Below, in pieces: positions 26,769 through 36,405 of a stretch of 57,512 nt of DNA (positions are counted from its first letter, which is position 1; the number at the start of each line of letters is the position of its first letter). The stretch covers positions 1 to 57,512 of the forward strand of contig JACAFF010000041.1 of NCBI GenBank assembly GCA_013388455.1, read 5' to 3'. The notes under the pieces were generated by a model, which had not been told where the DNA came from, made no database searches, and saw nothing but the letters and a program-made list of their open reading frames with translations. Both the position numbers and the translations under genes were made by a program. Source of the stretch: Nitrospirota bacterium. GTDB lineage: Bacteria > Nitrospirota > Thermodesulfovibrionia > Thermodesulfovibrionales > SM23-35.

Positions 26769-27425
26769 TTATACTCTCCTTTTTTCAACACCAAAAATAT
26801 ATTTGTGAATCTGCAAATTCAATCGTGCATCGAGTTTGTCTTTGAGCATCCATTCAACAAGTCTTTCAGGAGGAAGTATTCCATATGCTGGAGACATGAG
26901 TAAATGAGATTTTTTTTGAAGATTATTAGAAACAATAACCTCTTTTGCCCATTCGTAATCTAACCTATCTGTAAGAACAAATTTTACTTCATCATTATTC
27001 TTCAATAGTTCAAAGTTTGAAAAATCCATCTTTTCACTCATTGCACTTCCAGGCGTCTTAATATCAAGTATGATGATAGCCCTTTTATCAACTTCTTTTA
27101 TAGATACCGAACCATTTGTTTCTATTAAAACAGTGTGATTATTATCAATGATATTTGATATCAGTTGATAAACACCTGCTTGAAGCAATGGTTCTCCACC
27201 TGTAATCTCAACAAGGTTAAACCCGTAACGTTCGACTTCTGTAAGGATTTGTTTTACACTCATTTCTTTTCCATCATTATATGCATATTTTGTATCACAA
27301 TAAGTGCACCTGAGATTACAACCCGTTAATCTGATAAAAGTACAAGGAATACCTGCAAAGCTTGACTCTCCCTGTATGCTAGTAAATATCTCACATACTT
27401 TTAAGATTTTTTTCACAATGAACAA
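26769..27425 (-). CDS. queE: 7-carboxy-7-deazaguanine synthase QueE
   Basis: Radical SAM enzyme converting 6-carboxytetrahydropterin to 7-carboxy-7-deazaguanine in queuosine/7-deazapurine synthesis. 218 residues: FTSIQGESSFAGIPC, the Cx3Cx2C cluster motif CNLRCTYCDTKYAY, and EITGGEPLLQ. The start used is TTG (27425), 9 nt after AGGAA; a GTG three codons in is the alternative. queC, queD and queF are not in the window. Confidence 0.94.
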   Translation of the reverse strand: MFIVKKILKVCEIFTSIQGESSFAGIPCTFIRLTGCNLRCTYCDTKYAYNDGKEMSVKQILTEVERYGFNLVEITGGEPLLQAGVYQLISNIIDNNHTVLIETNGSVSIKEVDKRAIIILDIKTPGSAMSEKMDFSNFELLKNNDEVKFVLTDRLDYEWAKEVIVSNNLQKKSHLLMSPAYGILPPERLVEWMLKDKLDARLNLQIHKYIFGVEKRRV

Positions 27426-27593
27426 TTATACATTTCCTGTAATAAATTAACCCTAAAAATATATTCAATAACCAGATTGTCACATCCCAAATGGTTTAAG
27501 GGCTTGCAATTAGAATTTTATAGGTATATCTGGGTCAAATATAATAGTTTTCCGTATAAAATATTATATTATATAATGAAAAAGGGATTTAAG

Positions 27594-30500
27594 ATGACAA
27601 CAAATATAGCTAAGGAATCACCATCTGAATATGAAATTCTACAGGATGTAGTAAAAGCCTATCCTGGCATAATGAGTGCTTCTGAAATATTATTTCGAGA
27701 ATTAAAAAGTTCTCCGAGAAAATGGGATACAATTGTTAAAGAATTAAAAAATCATGCTCTAAAAAACTTTTATCTTCACGACCATCATGAAAAAGGAAGT
27801 GAAGCAATCAAAGCAGTAATATCTATTTTTCTGGAGGCCATAGATTCTTCAACAGATCCATCCGTGCAACAGGCCGCAATAGATGGGCTTATCTTTTATA
27901 TTGAAAAAATTCTTATTGATGGCAGTAATAATCTGAATAAATATGGAGCAATTTTGAATTACTGTTTTCAAAGACTTTTTCAATTCGATAAAAACCATTT
28001 TTCCATGCTAATCACCAATCCACATCAATTGAAAAAATTGGGACAGATCATTTACGGCAAGATGCCGAATCAATTGGACATTGTTCAATTCAACAACCTG
28101 CTTTTCAGATTTTTTTCAGAGACTTATGAATTCTGGTTAAATGAGCCAGATCCTATAAAATGGTTTTGTGACGGAAATAATTATGACCTGAGTAAAAAAG
28201 AACTAAAAAATATAAAAGAATTATTATTTCCATTATCACATGAAAATTTAAAAAAAATCCTGTCACATCTTCAAACAATAAATGCTTCATCTGATCAAAT
28301 GCATCGTTTAAAAGAACTTCTACAGTTGCCAGGGTATCTTCAACTTGTTAAATATCACGAGGATCTAATAAGCAAATTAAATATAACAGGTAATTTATCA
28401 AGAGACCTCAATCTAAAAATATCCTATCTTTTTAAAATCATGGAAACAAAAGGGCTTTCGAGTATACACGAAAATACCCTGAGGGAAATAAATCGGACTG
28501 CTTCAAGCATTATAAAAATCGAACAGCATGAACAAATACAGAAAATTCTTGTAGACCTCTTCATTATCCTGAAAAAGTGCATGACCAATTTTCCAGAAAC
28601 GGTTTTATACCTGATTCAAAGTATTGGTAATGAAATATATGCAACTGGTAGCAGCAAACTTGTTGAATGGTATCATAACAAAATAATATCTCTCGGATTT
28701 CAATATCCTGAAATTCAGGGCACCACAGAAGAATGGCAGGTAAAATCAAACCGAACTCATTTGAAAAATATTCGCACATGGCTCGAGCTAATAGAGAACA
28801 GCCCTAAGTGGTCTAAATCACTCATATCTGCTCTGATAATCAATCTAAAACTTGCAGGTGTCCATATTGATGATACTGATATCTTTCAGAAGGATGTAAC
28901 TAAGCTTCTTAATAGTGATATTAAACCTGTTTATTTTTTGGTGAAAAAGCTGGCAAAATTATTCCCTGTCTATTTCAGCGAAGTTGGCGCAGAAGGTCCT
29001 TTAAGAGAAGTTTCTACAGAGATTGATGAAATAACTGGAAGAGCTGATCTGCTTGTTCATTTCCTGCGAAAACAGAGTCATGTTGAAAGCAGTTATAGAG
29101 TTGTTGATTTTATAGAGAGCGTTATCAACTTTTGGTTAACAAAAAACAAAAGCTATCTGAAAGAATTTATACCTTCTGAGCTCTATGAGCGAATAAAAAC
29201 AGATGGCCATTTTATCGATGAGTTACATATTATCTTTAATCACATTTTCAGAGAAAAAGGGTTCCATTCAATAACAGACCTTATCACATTATCTGATGAA
29301 GAAATAATTCACATAACAAATAGTATTCCTCATATATCTGCCAGGGAGAAAAAACGTTCTTTTCTCGCTATAAAGTTTTATCATCTGCTCAGAAAAAAAT
29401 ATAAACTCGATCCACAGCATATCAAAGATCATCTGAAGTCTGCTCAGAGTCTGGGGCTTCCCAGTCCAGAAACATTAATTACCAGCCTTGAGAATGGAAA
29501 TGTTTTTGACAAGCTTGACGAAGTATTGAATTATATGCAGATGCTGAAAGACATCATACTGTCTCCAGAAAAATTTGAACCTGTTGAAAATTTATTCCGC
29601 AAAAGACATATAGCAGTCGGGATAGCCTCGATATACGGTAAGTATAATGAGAGGAAATTTGATGCACTTGCATTAACATTCCGCCTTGAAAATCTGGCTA
29701 ATATACTTTTCGAAGAACTTATTTGTTCAATCAATCTAAAATTTATCACAAGGGCAACTTTATTTGATATTGAGAGGTTTGCAAAACTATTTTTCAAAGC
29801 AATGCAACTTGATGGAATTTCATCGAATAGATTCGAAAATACTCTTGAATTATTAAGTGTTGCTCTCGAAGTAAGAAGATTTTCTTTTTCGCAATATATT
29901 GACATTTTTAAGGGATTTTCAGAAGCAGTACAGGATATTCTTAATACCTATTACAACGATGTTTTTAAAAACAATCTTAAAAAGATCATTTTACAAATCG
30001 GCGAGAAAAATATACTACCGAAATATCTCGGAGTCGGCAAATCCAAGACTGAATTTGAATTCATTCATACAGTATCCGAACAATTCCTGAGGGAAATTGT
30101 TGCAAGCTCATTTGGCCTGCAACAGCTTGACACATTCATAAGTAATATTTTAAAAACTCTTTTTGAACAATCTGAAGAACTTGATATACAAAACCTCGAT
30201 CTGCTTATGAGTTATGATCCTAAAAAGTCACTCTCTAACATATATTCACCTAACAATACAACATACGACAGAATTCATCTGGGCAATAAGGGATATAATC
30301 TTGTCAAAATGGCTTCTCTGGGAATTCCTGTGCCACCTGGTTTTATTATAACTACAGAAGTTTTCCGTTGTGAAAAATCAATAAATAAATTTTTTTATGC
30401 CAGAGAGCATCTTGAAGAAGGAATTACTGAAGAGATTAAAAAACTCGAAAAATTAACAGGAAAATTTTTTGGTAATCCAGAAAATCCACTTCTAGTTTCT

Positions 30501-31763
30501 GTGAGAAGTGGGGGAGCCATCTCTATGCCTGGCATGATGATTTCTTTTCTGAATGTTGGAATAAATGAATCAATTGTTGAGGGACTCATTAATCAAACTA
30601 AAAGACCATGGTTTGCATGGGACTGTTACAGAAGATTTCTACAATGCTGGGGAATGTCATACGGCATGGAGAGGGATAAATTTGATGACATTATGAATTC
30701 GTTCAAATTAAAGTATAAAGTTTCTAAGAAAATTCAATTTTCACCCACTCAGATGAAGGACATGGCCTTTGCTTACAGAGAAGCTATTCTGAGCAACGGT
30801 ATAGAAATCACTGATGACCCAAAAATGCAGTTGAAGATTGCAATAGCGCAGGTCTTTCAATCATGGTTTTCAAAAAAGGCGCAGACATATCGCGAACTGT
30901 TGTGTATTTCTGAAAACTGGGGAACAGCGGTGATAGTTCAAGCTATGGTTTATGGGAATCTCGGGACCGAAGCTGGAACCGGTGTTCTCTTCACCCGTAA
31001 CCCTTATGAATCATCTGACAAAGTTCTGTTATGGGGTGACTTTGCTACAGGTGCTCAGGGAGAAGACATTGTATTGGGACTTGTCAAAACTCTGCCTATT
31101 TCAAATGATCAAAAACCATTTGAAGACAGAATAACAGAACCATCATTCGAAGAAAGCTTTCCTGAAGTTTATGAAGAACTCCTTACGATAATTAAAGATT
31201 TGATTTATAAAGAAAGATGGGGAGCACAGGAGATAGAATTCACTTTCGAAGGTAAAAGTAGGGACAAGCTCTTTATACTTCAAACACGTGATATGACTAT
31301 TTCAAGAAAAGAGAAAATCATGGCTTTTATGCCTTCTAAAAAACTACTTTCTCACTATATTTCACGAGGAATCGGCGTAGGTGGAGGTGCAATGAGCGGC
31401 AGAATCGTCTTCGATTTAGATGAAATACAACATTTTAAGAAAGAAGATCCGTCTGCAAATGTAATTTTAGTAAGATCAGATACTGTGCCTGATGACATCA
31501 AGCATATATCAGCAGCAGATGGCCTTCTTACTGCGCGTGGAGGTTCAACTTCTCATGCTGCAATAATTGCAAACCGTCTCGGTAAAACATGTGTTGTAGG
31601 ATGCAACAATCTTATTGTTTGGGAACAAGAAAAGAAATGCAAAATAAACAACCGAATTTTAAAGACGGGAGATTTCTTAAGTATCGACGGAAGAAATGGT
31701 TCAGTATATACCGGTAAACATCTGATTGAAGAGATTAAGGCAGAAATCATATCAGATTTATAG
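27594..31763 (+). CDS. PPDK-like phosphotransferase: ATP-grasp and swivelling-His domains behind a large helical N-terminus, no PEP/pyruvate barrel
   Basis: 1389 residues from the ATG at 27594 (AGGG 8 nt upstream; an ATG at 27576 lacks one). Residues 1 to about 880 are alpha-helical with no family I recognise. About 885-1245 is a pyruvate phosphate dikinase N-terminal ATP-binding domain (LGNKGYNLVKMASLGIPVPP, SVRSGGAISMPGMM, GTGVLFTRNP, LQTRDM). About 1255-1385 is the phosphohistidine swivelling domain with GGSTSHAAI, the catalytic His near residue 1320. The protein ends there: the C-terminal PEP/pyruvate-binding TIM barrel of PPDK and PEP synthase is absent. It therefore may phosphorylate another acceptor or work with a separate partner. 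GAPDH follows 50 bp downstream. Confidence 0.82.
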   Translation: MTTNIAKESPSEYEILQDVVKAYPGIMSASEILFRELKSSPRKWDTIVKELKNHALKNFYLHDHHEKGSEAIKAVISIFLEAIDSSTDPSVQQAAIDGLIFYIEKILIDGSNNLNKYGAILNYCFQRLFQFDKNHFSMLITNPHQLKKLGQIIYGKMPNQLDIVQFNNLLFRFFSETYEFWLNEPDPIKWFCDGNNYDLSKKELKNIKELLFPLSHENLKKILSHLQTINASSDQMHRLKELLQLPGYLQLVKYHEDLISKLNITGNLSRDLNLKISYLFKIMETKGLSSIHENTLREINRTASSIIKIEQHEQIQKILVDLFIILKKCMTNFPETVLYLIQSIGNEIYATGSSKLVEWYHNKIISLGFQYPEIQGTTEEWQVKSNRTHLKNIRTWLELIENSPKWSKSLISALIINLKLAGVHIDDTDIFQKDVTKLLNSDIKPVYFLVKKLAKLFPVYFSEVGAEGPLREVSTEIDEITGRADLLVHFLRKQSHVESSYRVVDFIESVINFWLTKNKSYLKEFIPSELYERIKTDGHFIDELHIIFNHIFREKGFHSITDLITLSDEEIIHITNSIPHISAREKKRSFLAIKFYHLLRKKYKLDPQHIKDHLKSAQSLGLPSPETLITSLENGNVFDKLDEVLNYMQMLKDIILSPEKFEPVENLFRKRHIAVGIASIYGKYNERKFDALALTFRLENLANILFEELICSINLKFITRATLFDIERFAKLFFKAMQLDGISSNRFENTLELLSVALEVRRFSFSQYIDIFKGFSEAVQDILNTYYNDVFKNNLKKIILQIGEKNILPKYLGVGKSKTEFEFIHTVSEQFLREIVASSFGLQQLDTFISNILKTLFEQSEELDIQNLDLLMSYDPKKSLSNIYSPNNTTYDRIHLGNKGYNLVKMASLGIPVPPGFIITTEVFRCEKSINKFFYAREHLEEGITEEIKKLEKLTGKFFGNPENPLLVSVRSGGAISMPGMMISFLNVGINESIVEGLINQTKRPWFAWDCYRRFLQCWGMSYGMERDKFDDIMNSFKLKYKVSKKIQFSPTQMKDMAFAYREAILSNGIEITDDPKMQLKIAIAQVFQSWFSKKAQTYRELLCISENWGTAVIVQAMVYGNLGTEAGTGVLFTRNPYESSDKVLLWGDFATGAQGEDIVLGLVKTLPISNDQKPFEDRITEPSFEESFPEVYEELLTIIKDLIYKERWGAQEIEFTFEGKSRDKLFILQTRDMTISRKEKIMAFMPSKKLLSHYISRGIGVGGGAMSGRIVFDLDEIQHFKKEDPSANVILVRSDTVPDDIKHISAADGLLTARGGSTSHAAIIANRLGKTCVVGCNNLIVWEQEKKCKINNRILKTGDFLSIDGRNGSVYTGKHLIEEIKAEIISDL

Positions 31764-31813
31764 ACCATTAATTAAGTGGTATAATAATCAAAAATAAAAA
31801 TAAGGGGTTAACG

Positions 31814-33088
31814 ATGGAAAAGAAAAAAATGAAAATCATATCTGAGAAAAAGAAAATTCTTGGTATTAATGGTCTTGGAAGAATAGGTAAATTGACCCTC
31901 TGGAATCATATCGGAAGAAAATATTTTTCTGAAATAGTAGTAAATATTGGCAGAACAGCGGGGTCAAATCTTCATGATATAGCCCTCTATATAGAAAAAG
32001 ACTCAACATATGGTTTATTACAAAATTATCTTTACGGTTACAAAGCAAAAAGGATAATCGAACAGGTTGACGAAGAAAATGGCACTATGCTGATAGATGG
32101 TATACCTGTAACTATATTAAGAGAAACACGGAATCCCAAAAATATTCCATGGAAAGACTATGGTGTTAAAGTGGTTGTTGAGGCAACTGGCAAGTTCACA
32201 AATCCAGTTGCTGATGCAGATGTAAAGGAAGGATCGGTAAGAGGACATCTCGAAGGTGGAGCAGAAAAGGTTCTGGTATCAGCTCCCTTTAAAATAAAGG
32301 AAAAAAATATTCCTATGCCAGGCGATATTATAACCGTTGTCATGGGAATCAATGAGCAGGAGTATGATCATTCAAAACATCACATAATCTCCGGAGCATC
32401 ATGCACGACTACATGTCTTGCACATATGGTTAAGCCTTTGCTGGATTATTTTGGGTCAGAAAAGATAATAAGCGCTTCTATGGATACAATTCATGCTGCT
32501 ACAGGAACTCAAGCTGTTCTGGACAGATTGCCCAAGGCAGGTGCAACAGATCTCAGAAAAACCAGAAGTGTAATGAATAATATCATCCTTACTACTACAG
32601 GTGCTGCTAAAACCCTAGGCCTTGTTATACCAGAAATGAATAAAATAGGTTTTATGGCAGAGTCTGTACGCATCCCCACTTCAACAGGCTCACTTATAAT
32701 TCTTGTTATTACTCTCTATGATGATCCGGACAAAGCACCTGTTAGTAGAGATATTATCAATAATATATATCGCGAAGCTGAAAAACGTGAAAAAAGAGGA
32801 TACATAAAATATACTGATGAGCAAAATGTATCTTCTGATATAATCGGACTATATGGTCCTGCTGCAATTATTGAAGGACATGAAACGCATACAAGAACTG
32901 CGAACATCTCTCTTAATATAAAGAAACTTTATAAAATTACAGGAGACGTTGAAGCCTGTATCCCTGACAAGATTGAGATTCCTGTAACTAATGCAGTCAT
33001 ATACGGTTGGTATGATAACGAACTTGGAAGCTATACAAACATGCTCGGAGACTTAACAGTAAAGATAGCATCAATGGTATATCAATAA
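31814..33088 (+). CDS. gap: Glyceraldehyde-3-phosphate dehydrogenase, long divergent form
   Basis: 424 residues against about 335 for common GAPDH. Rossmann motif GINGLGRIGKLTLW, active-site ASCTTTCLAH (Cys near residue 196; the canonical ASCTTNCLAP has Asn and Pro) and TIHAATGTQ with the catalytic His. Extra segments lie at residues 40-110 and 330-370. NAD(P) preference cannot be read reliably. It is in the same direction as, and 50 bp behind, the PPDK-like gene, suggesting a shared role in lower glycolysis or gluconeogenesis. Distinct long GAPDH types exist in several anaerobes, so the divergence may be lineage-typical. Confidence 0.88.
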   Translation: MEKKKMKIISEKKKILGINGLGRIGKLTLWNHIGRKYFSEIVVNIGRTAGSNLHDIALYIEKDSTYGLLQNYLYGYKAKRIIEQVDEENGTMLIDGIPVTILRETRNPKNIPWKDYGVKVVVEATGKFTNPVADADVKEGSVRGHLEGGAEKVLVSAPFKIKEKNIPMPGDIITVVMGINEQEYDHSKHHIISGASCTTTCLAHMVKPLLDYFGSEKIISASMDTIHAATGTQAVLDRLPKAGATDLRKTRSVMNNIILTTTGAAKTLGLVIPEMNKIGFMAESVRIPTSTGSLIILVITLYDDPDKAPVSRDIINNIYREAEKREKRGYIKYTDEQNVSSDIIGLYGPAAIIEGHETHTRTANISLNIKKLYKITGDVEACIPDKIEIPVTNAVIYGWYDNELGSYTNMLGDLTVKIASMVYQ

Positions 33089-33200
33089 ATCAACTTTAAG
33101 GTATCACTTAAATCTTTCTATAACCACTATATGATTACACCATTGTGCCTGCATTTATATTCAATGAGCTACATTTTTAGGATAAAAATCACAGATTAAA

Positions 33201-33926
33201 ATGATAAAAATGACTATTGCATTCCTTACTCTCTTCGGTATTGCAATGGGCTATCTCGAAGCTGCTGTAGTTGTTTACCTGAGACAGATTTATTACCCTG
33301 AAGGATTTCAATTCCCTCTTAAAATAATTGCTCTGCACGGATTCTCTATTGAGTTCTTCCGTGAAATTTCAACCATAATCATCCTCATATCAATTGCCTT
33401 CATTGCCGGTAAGTCGTTTTATATGAGATTTGCATATTTTCTATTCTGTTTCGGTTTATGGGACATTTTTTATTACTTCTGGTTGAAAGTGCTATTAAAC
33501 TGGCCACCATCTTTACTGACATGGGATATTCTCTTCCTTATACCTGTAGTCTGGGCAGGACCTGTTATGGCGCCTCTTATCTGTGCCATAACAATGATTG
33601 TAATCTCAGTATTAATTTTTTCTTTTCAGATAAAAGGTCTGGAAGTAAGGATTAAACCATTAGAATGGTTTTTACTATTATGTGGCTCTTTAATTATCTT
33701 TACATCTTTTATCTGGAATTATGGAAAACTTATTATTGAAGGTGGTTTTATTACGAGACTGCACAGCCTTTCATCGGCCCCACGATTTCAAGAGATAATC
33801 TCAACATATATTCCTGAATTATTCAACTGGCCATTGTTTTTTTCAGGAGAACTGCTGATTATTTCTGCCATTATAATGTTTTATTTAAGACTAAGTAATC
33901 AAGAGCATACTTATCCAGAATATTAA
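33201..33926 (+). CDS. Integral membrane protein of unknown function
   Basis: 241 residues with about six to seven hydrophobic helices (first IAFLTLFGIAMGYLEAAVVV; last LLIISAIIMFYLRL) and conserved-looking polar spots GYLEAAVVVYLR and FGLWDIFYYFWLK. I do not recognise the family with certainty; similar uncharacterised membrane proteins occur in anaerobes. It follows gap by 112 bp, so it may or may not be co-transcribed. Repeat copy C begins 7 bp after its stop. Confidence 0.7.
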   Translation: MIKMTIAFLTLFGIAMGYLEAAVVVYLRQIYYPEGFQFPLKIIALHGFSIEFFREISTIIILISIAFIAGKSFYMRFAYFLFCFGLWDIFYYFWLKVLLNWPPSLLTWDILFLIPVVWAGPVMAPLICAITMIVISVLIFSFQIKGLEVRIKPLEWFLLLCGSLIIFTSFIWNYGKLIIEGGFITRLHSLSSAPRFQEIISTYIPELFNWPLFFSGELLIISAIIMFYLRLSNQEHTYPEY

Positions 33927-33933
33927 TTACTAA

Positions 33934-34089
33934 CAAGCTTTCAAGCTTAAAAATAATAAAAGGAAAGTGTATCGAGTTAACCAGAAAAATGCAATTAGAA
34001 TAATGCAGATGTTGTGAAAAAAGACAGGACATAGTATTTAAATGGAGTTAAAGAAATTTTTGAGCAATATTTGCATTATTTTGGTTAAG
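33934..34089. repeat. Palindromic MITE/REP-like element, copy C
   Basis: Starts with 28 bp (33934-33961) exactly complementary to 15884-15911 in copy B. The left arm AATAATGCAGATGTTGTGA (33993-34011) repeats copy A. The right arm GAGCAATATTTGCATTATT (34062-34080) is its approximate inverse. The core 34022-34041 (AGACAGGACATAGTATTTAA) is identical to the arm of the element at 54439. It fills the convergent gap between the membrane protein and DUF457 genes and ends exactly at the latter's stop. Confidence 0.8.
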
Positions 34090-34986
34090 TTAAAACTTAA
34101 AAAATGATCCCAGTTCATTCCCATCCATATCATATATTACCTTAGCAACAAAATTTTCTCCTGCCCTGAACGAAAACGAAAGCTCACGCCATATCACCGT
34201 AATTTTTTCAGAATCTTTTTTAACTTCAGCATATGGAAAGCGCGCAAAATATAAAAAATTCTTCACAACTCGCGTATTTTTTGAGTTTTCTATGAAAGGA
34301 TTGCTTTCATCTCTTATATATGTCTCCTGAATACATATCCTCTGTGTAAAAAGGTCAGCAAATCCAACCTGTATCTTGTCTCCTGACTTTACAATAAACC
34401 ACCATCTCAAAAAATCATTCGGCAGGGGACAGAGCTTGTAAATTTTAGCATCCACTTTTTCCCTAAGAAATTTTTCTGTTTCACCATGTAGATAATATCG
34501 AGCACCTGTATAACAAAAGAGAAGAATAAATGTTATGAATGCAATAACTGTTGCTTTTCTTTTCATCAATTTGAGCAAAATTAAAGAAAATAGGAAACCT
34601 AATGTAACATATGGGTCAATAATAAAAATCAGATCGAGCGAATATTGTTCCCAGTCAAAAGGAGATAGAATTCTCGTTCCATATTGGTTAGTAAGATCAA
34701 GGAAAAGATGTATTGCATATGCAAAAAAAGATATAATTGTATAATAAAAGAAACCTTTCCTGTAGCCAAATAGCAGTCCGATTATTACTGGCACAACAAT
34801 TAAAGCAAAAACCCCATGCGTTATACCCCTGTGATACCTTAGAAAAACATCTGCACCCCACAATCGTGTAATATAATCAAAATCAGGTGCAAGAGAAGAA
34901 ATGATAATAACCAATAAGGTAAATTTCCTTTTAAAGCCGAGATTGAAAAAAACTGTACCAGCAAGACTATGAGTAATTGGATCCAT
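34090..34986 (-). CDS. DUF457/YdjM-family membrane-bound metal-dependent hydrolase
   Basis: 298 residues. The N-terminus MDPITHSLAGTVF with APDFDYITR, HRGITHGVF and HLFLDLTNQYG matches the YdjM/DUF457 inner-membrane family, in which conserved His/Asp residues (H6, D56, H72, H76, H113, D117 by approximate count) form a metal site as in phospholipase C-like folds. Four to five membrane helices precede a soluble C-terminal half (about 180-298). The substrate is unknown; E. coli YdjM is LexA-regulated. Confidence 0.85.
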   Translation of the reverse strand: MDPITHSLAGTVFFNLGFKRKFTLLVIIISSLAPDFDYITRLWGADVFLRYHRGITHGVFALIVVPVIIGLLFGYRKGFFYYTIISFFAYAIHLFLDLTNQYGTRILSPFDWEQYSLDLIFIIDPYVTLGFLFSLILLKLMKRKATVIAFITFILLFCYTGARYYLHGETEKFLREKVDAKIYKLCPLPNDFLRWWFIVKSGDKIQVGFADLFTQRICIQETYIRDESNPFIENSKNTRVVKNFLYFARFPYAEVKKDSEKITVIWRELSFSFRAGENFVAKVIYDMDGNELGSFFKF

Positions 34987-35112
34987 GATGTTCTTATATC
35001 CTTATTATCTATATATTATCTTACACCTATTTCATATATCTTTTCTTTAAGTTTAAATTTAATTTAAGATATTTAAAAGGAAAGAATTTATTCGTGGGAG
35101 GAAAAATATCAG

Positions 35113-36390
35113 ATGGATTTTTCAAAAATAATTTTTTGGCCTGTCTTCTTGGTCTCAATTATCTGTTTATTATTCGTTCCTTCAATCTCAAATTCGCTGA
35201 CTCTTGAGGAAGCGTTATCACTGGCAAAGCAGAACCTTCCATCATATAAGGCATCTGAATTACAGATAAAATCTTCAGAAGCTATTTTTCATTCTTCATT
35301 TTCACCTTACCTGCCGAGTATTGATGCATCTACTACCCACCAACGTATTTTTACTTCACAGGAAGAATTAACCTCGAGAACATATGACCTCACATTAGCT
35401 TACACGCTTTTTGATGGAGGCTATAGAAAGGCAAAAAGGAATATTGCAAGACTAAATCTCGACATTAGTACAGAAGATTTCAAGAAGAATCTCCTCGATC
35501 TTGAATACAATGTAAAAGTCGCTTTTTACAATGCAATAGCAAAGAAAGAGATCGAGGAACAGAGAAAGATACAATTGAAGGATGCTGAAAAAGATTATGA
35601 GGTTGCTGAAGGAAGATATAAATTTGGCGTAGCAAAATTATCAGATACACTTCAAGCATCTGTGAGACTTGAGCAGGCAAGATTCAATTTGGTCCAGGCT
35701 GAAGGTGAATACAAGAAGGCACTTTCTGATTTAAATTCTCTTATAGGGAATCCACTTGATACTGAAGAAGTGCTCCAGGGGTCTCTTGATATTAAAGATG
35801 AATATCCAGATATAGACAAGCTTTTCTTTATAACTCTCCAAAGGCCTGAAATAAAACAGGCTGAAGATCTTTTAAAAATTTCTGAACAGAATAAATTAGT
35901 CTCACGAAGTTCTTTCTTCCCGAGTATTTATCTAAATGCATCGTATATAAAAACCGGAGGGGATTTATCAAGAACTTCTTTTTCAGAAGAAAAAACTGCT
36001 GGATTAACTGCCCGATGGAATATTTTTGATTTAGGCAAATTCTATACACTGAGATCTTCAGAGTTTGATAGAAGAATTACAGTAGAAAATTTAAATGACC
36101 TGAAAAGGCAATTATTGCTTAATATAAACAATACATATCAAGACTATATTACTGCCTCAAAAAATCTTCTCGTTGCAAAGGAACAATTAAAACAGGCAGA
36201 ACATAATTATTCACAAGCGCTGGGAGAGTATAAAGTTGGTAAAGCTGACATACTATCCCTTATACTGGCTGAGAGTCTTCTTTCAAATTCACGGGAACAA
36301 TTAGTAAACGCAAAATTGAGCCTTATATTATCTAAGACATTACTGGAAAGGACAGCAGGCATTCATAGTCTTGAATCTTTACAGGATTAA
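35113..36390 (+). CDS. TolC-family outer-membrane efflux protein
   Basis: 425 residues: signal peptide (IFWPVFLVSIICLLFVPSIS), LTLEEALSLAKQNLP, then two repeats of long coiled-coil helices and short beta segments, each with the family's Q-A-x-x-L-x-x-A/S patterns (residues about 40-210 and 240-420). It forms the trimeric outer-membrane channel of a tripartite pump. First of five same-strand genes with the periplasmic adaptor, ATPase and two permeases. The nearest Shine-Dalgarno, GGAGG, lies 11 nt before the ATG. Confidence 0.95.
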   Translation: MDFSKIIFWPVFLVSIICLLFVPSISNSLTLEEALSLAKQNLPSYKASELQIKSSEAIFHSSFSPYLPSIDASTTHQRIFTSQEELTSRTYDLTLAYTLFDGGYRKAKRNIARLNLDISTEDFKKNLLDLEYNVKVAFYNAIAKKEIEEQRKIQLKDAEKDYEVAEGRYKFGVAKLSDTLQASVRLEQARFNLVQAEGEYKKALSDLNSLIGNPLDTEEVLQGSLDIKDEYPDIDKLFFITLQRPEIKQAEDLLKISEQNKLVSRSSFFPSIYLNASYIKTGGDLSRTSFSEEKTAGLTARWNIFDLGKFYTLRSSEFDRRITVENLNDLKRQLLLNINNTYQDYITASKNLLVAKEQLKQAEHNYSQALGEYKVGKADILSLILAESLLSNSREQLVNAKLSLILSKTLLERTAGIHSLESLQD

Positions 36391-36405
36391 TATAGAAAGG
36401 AATAT

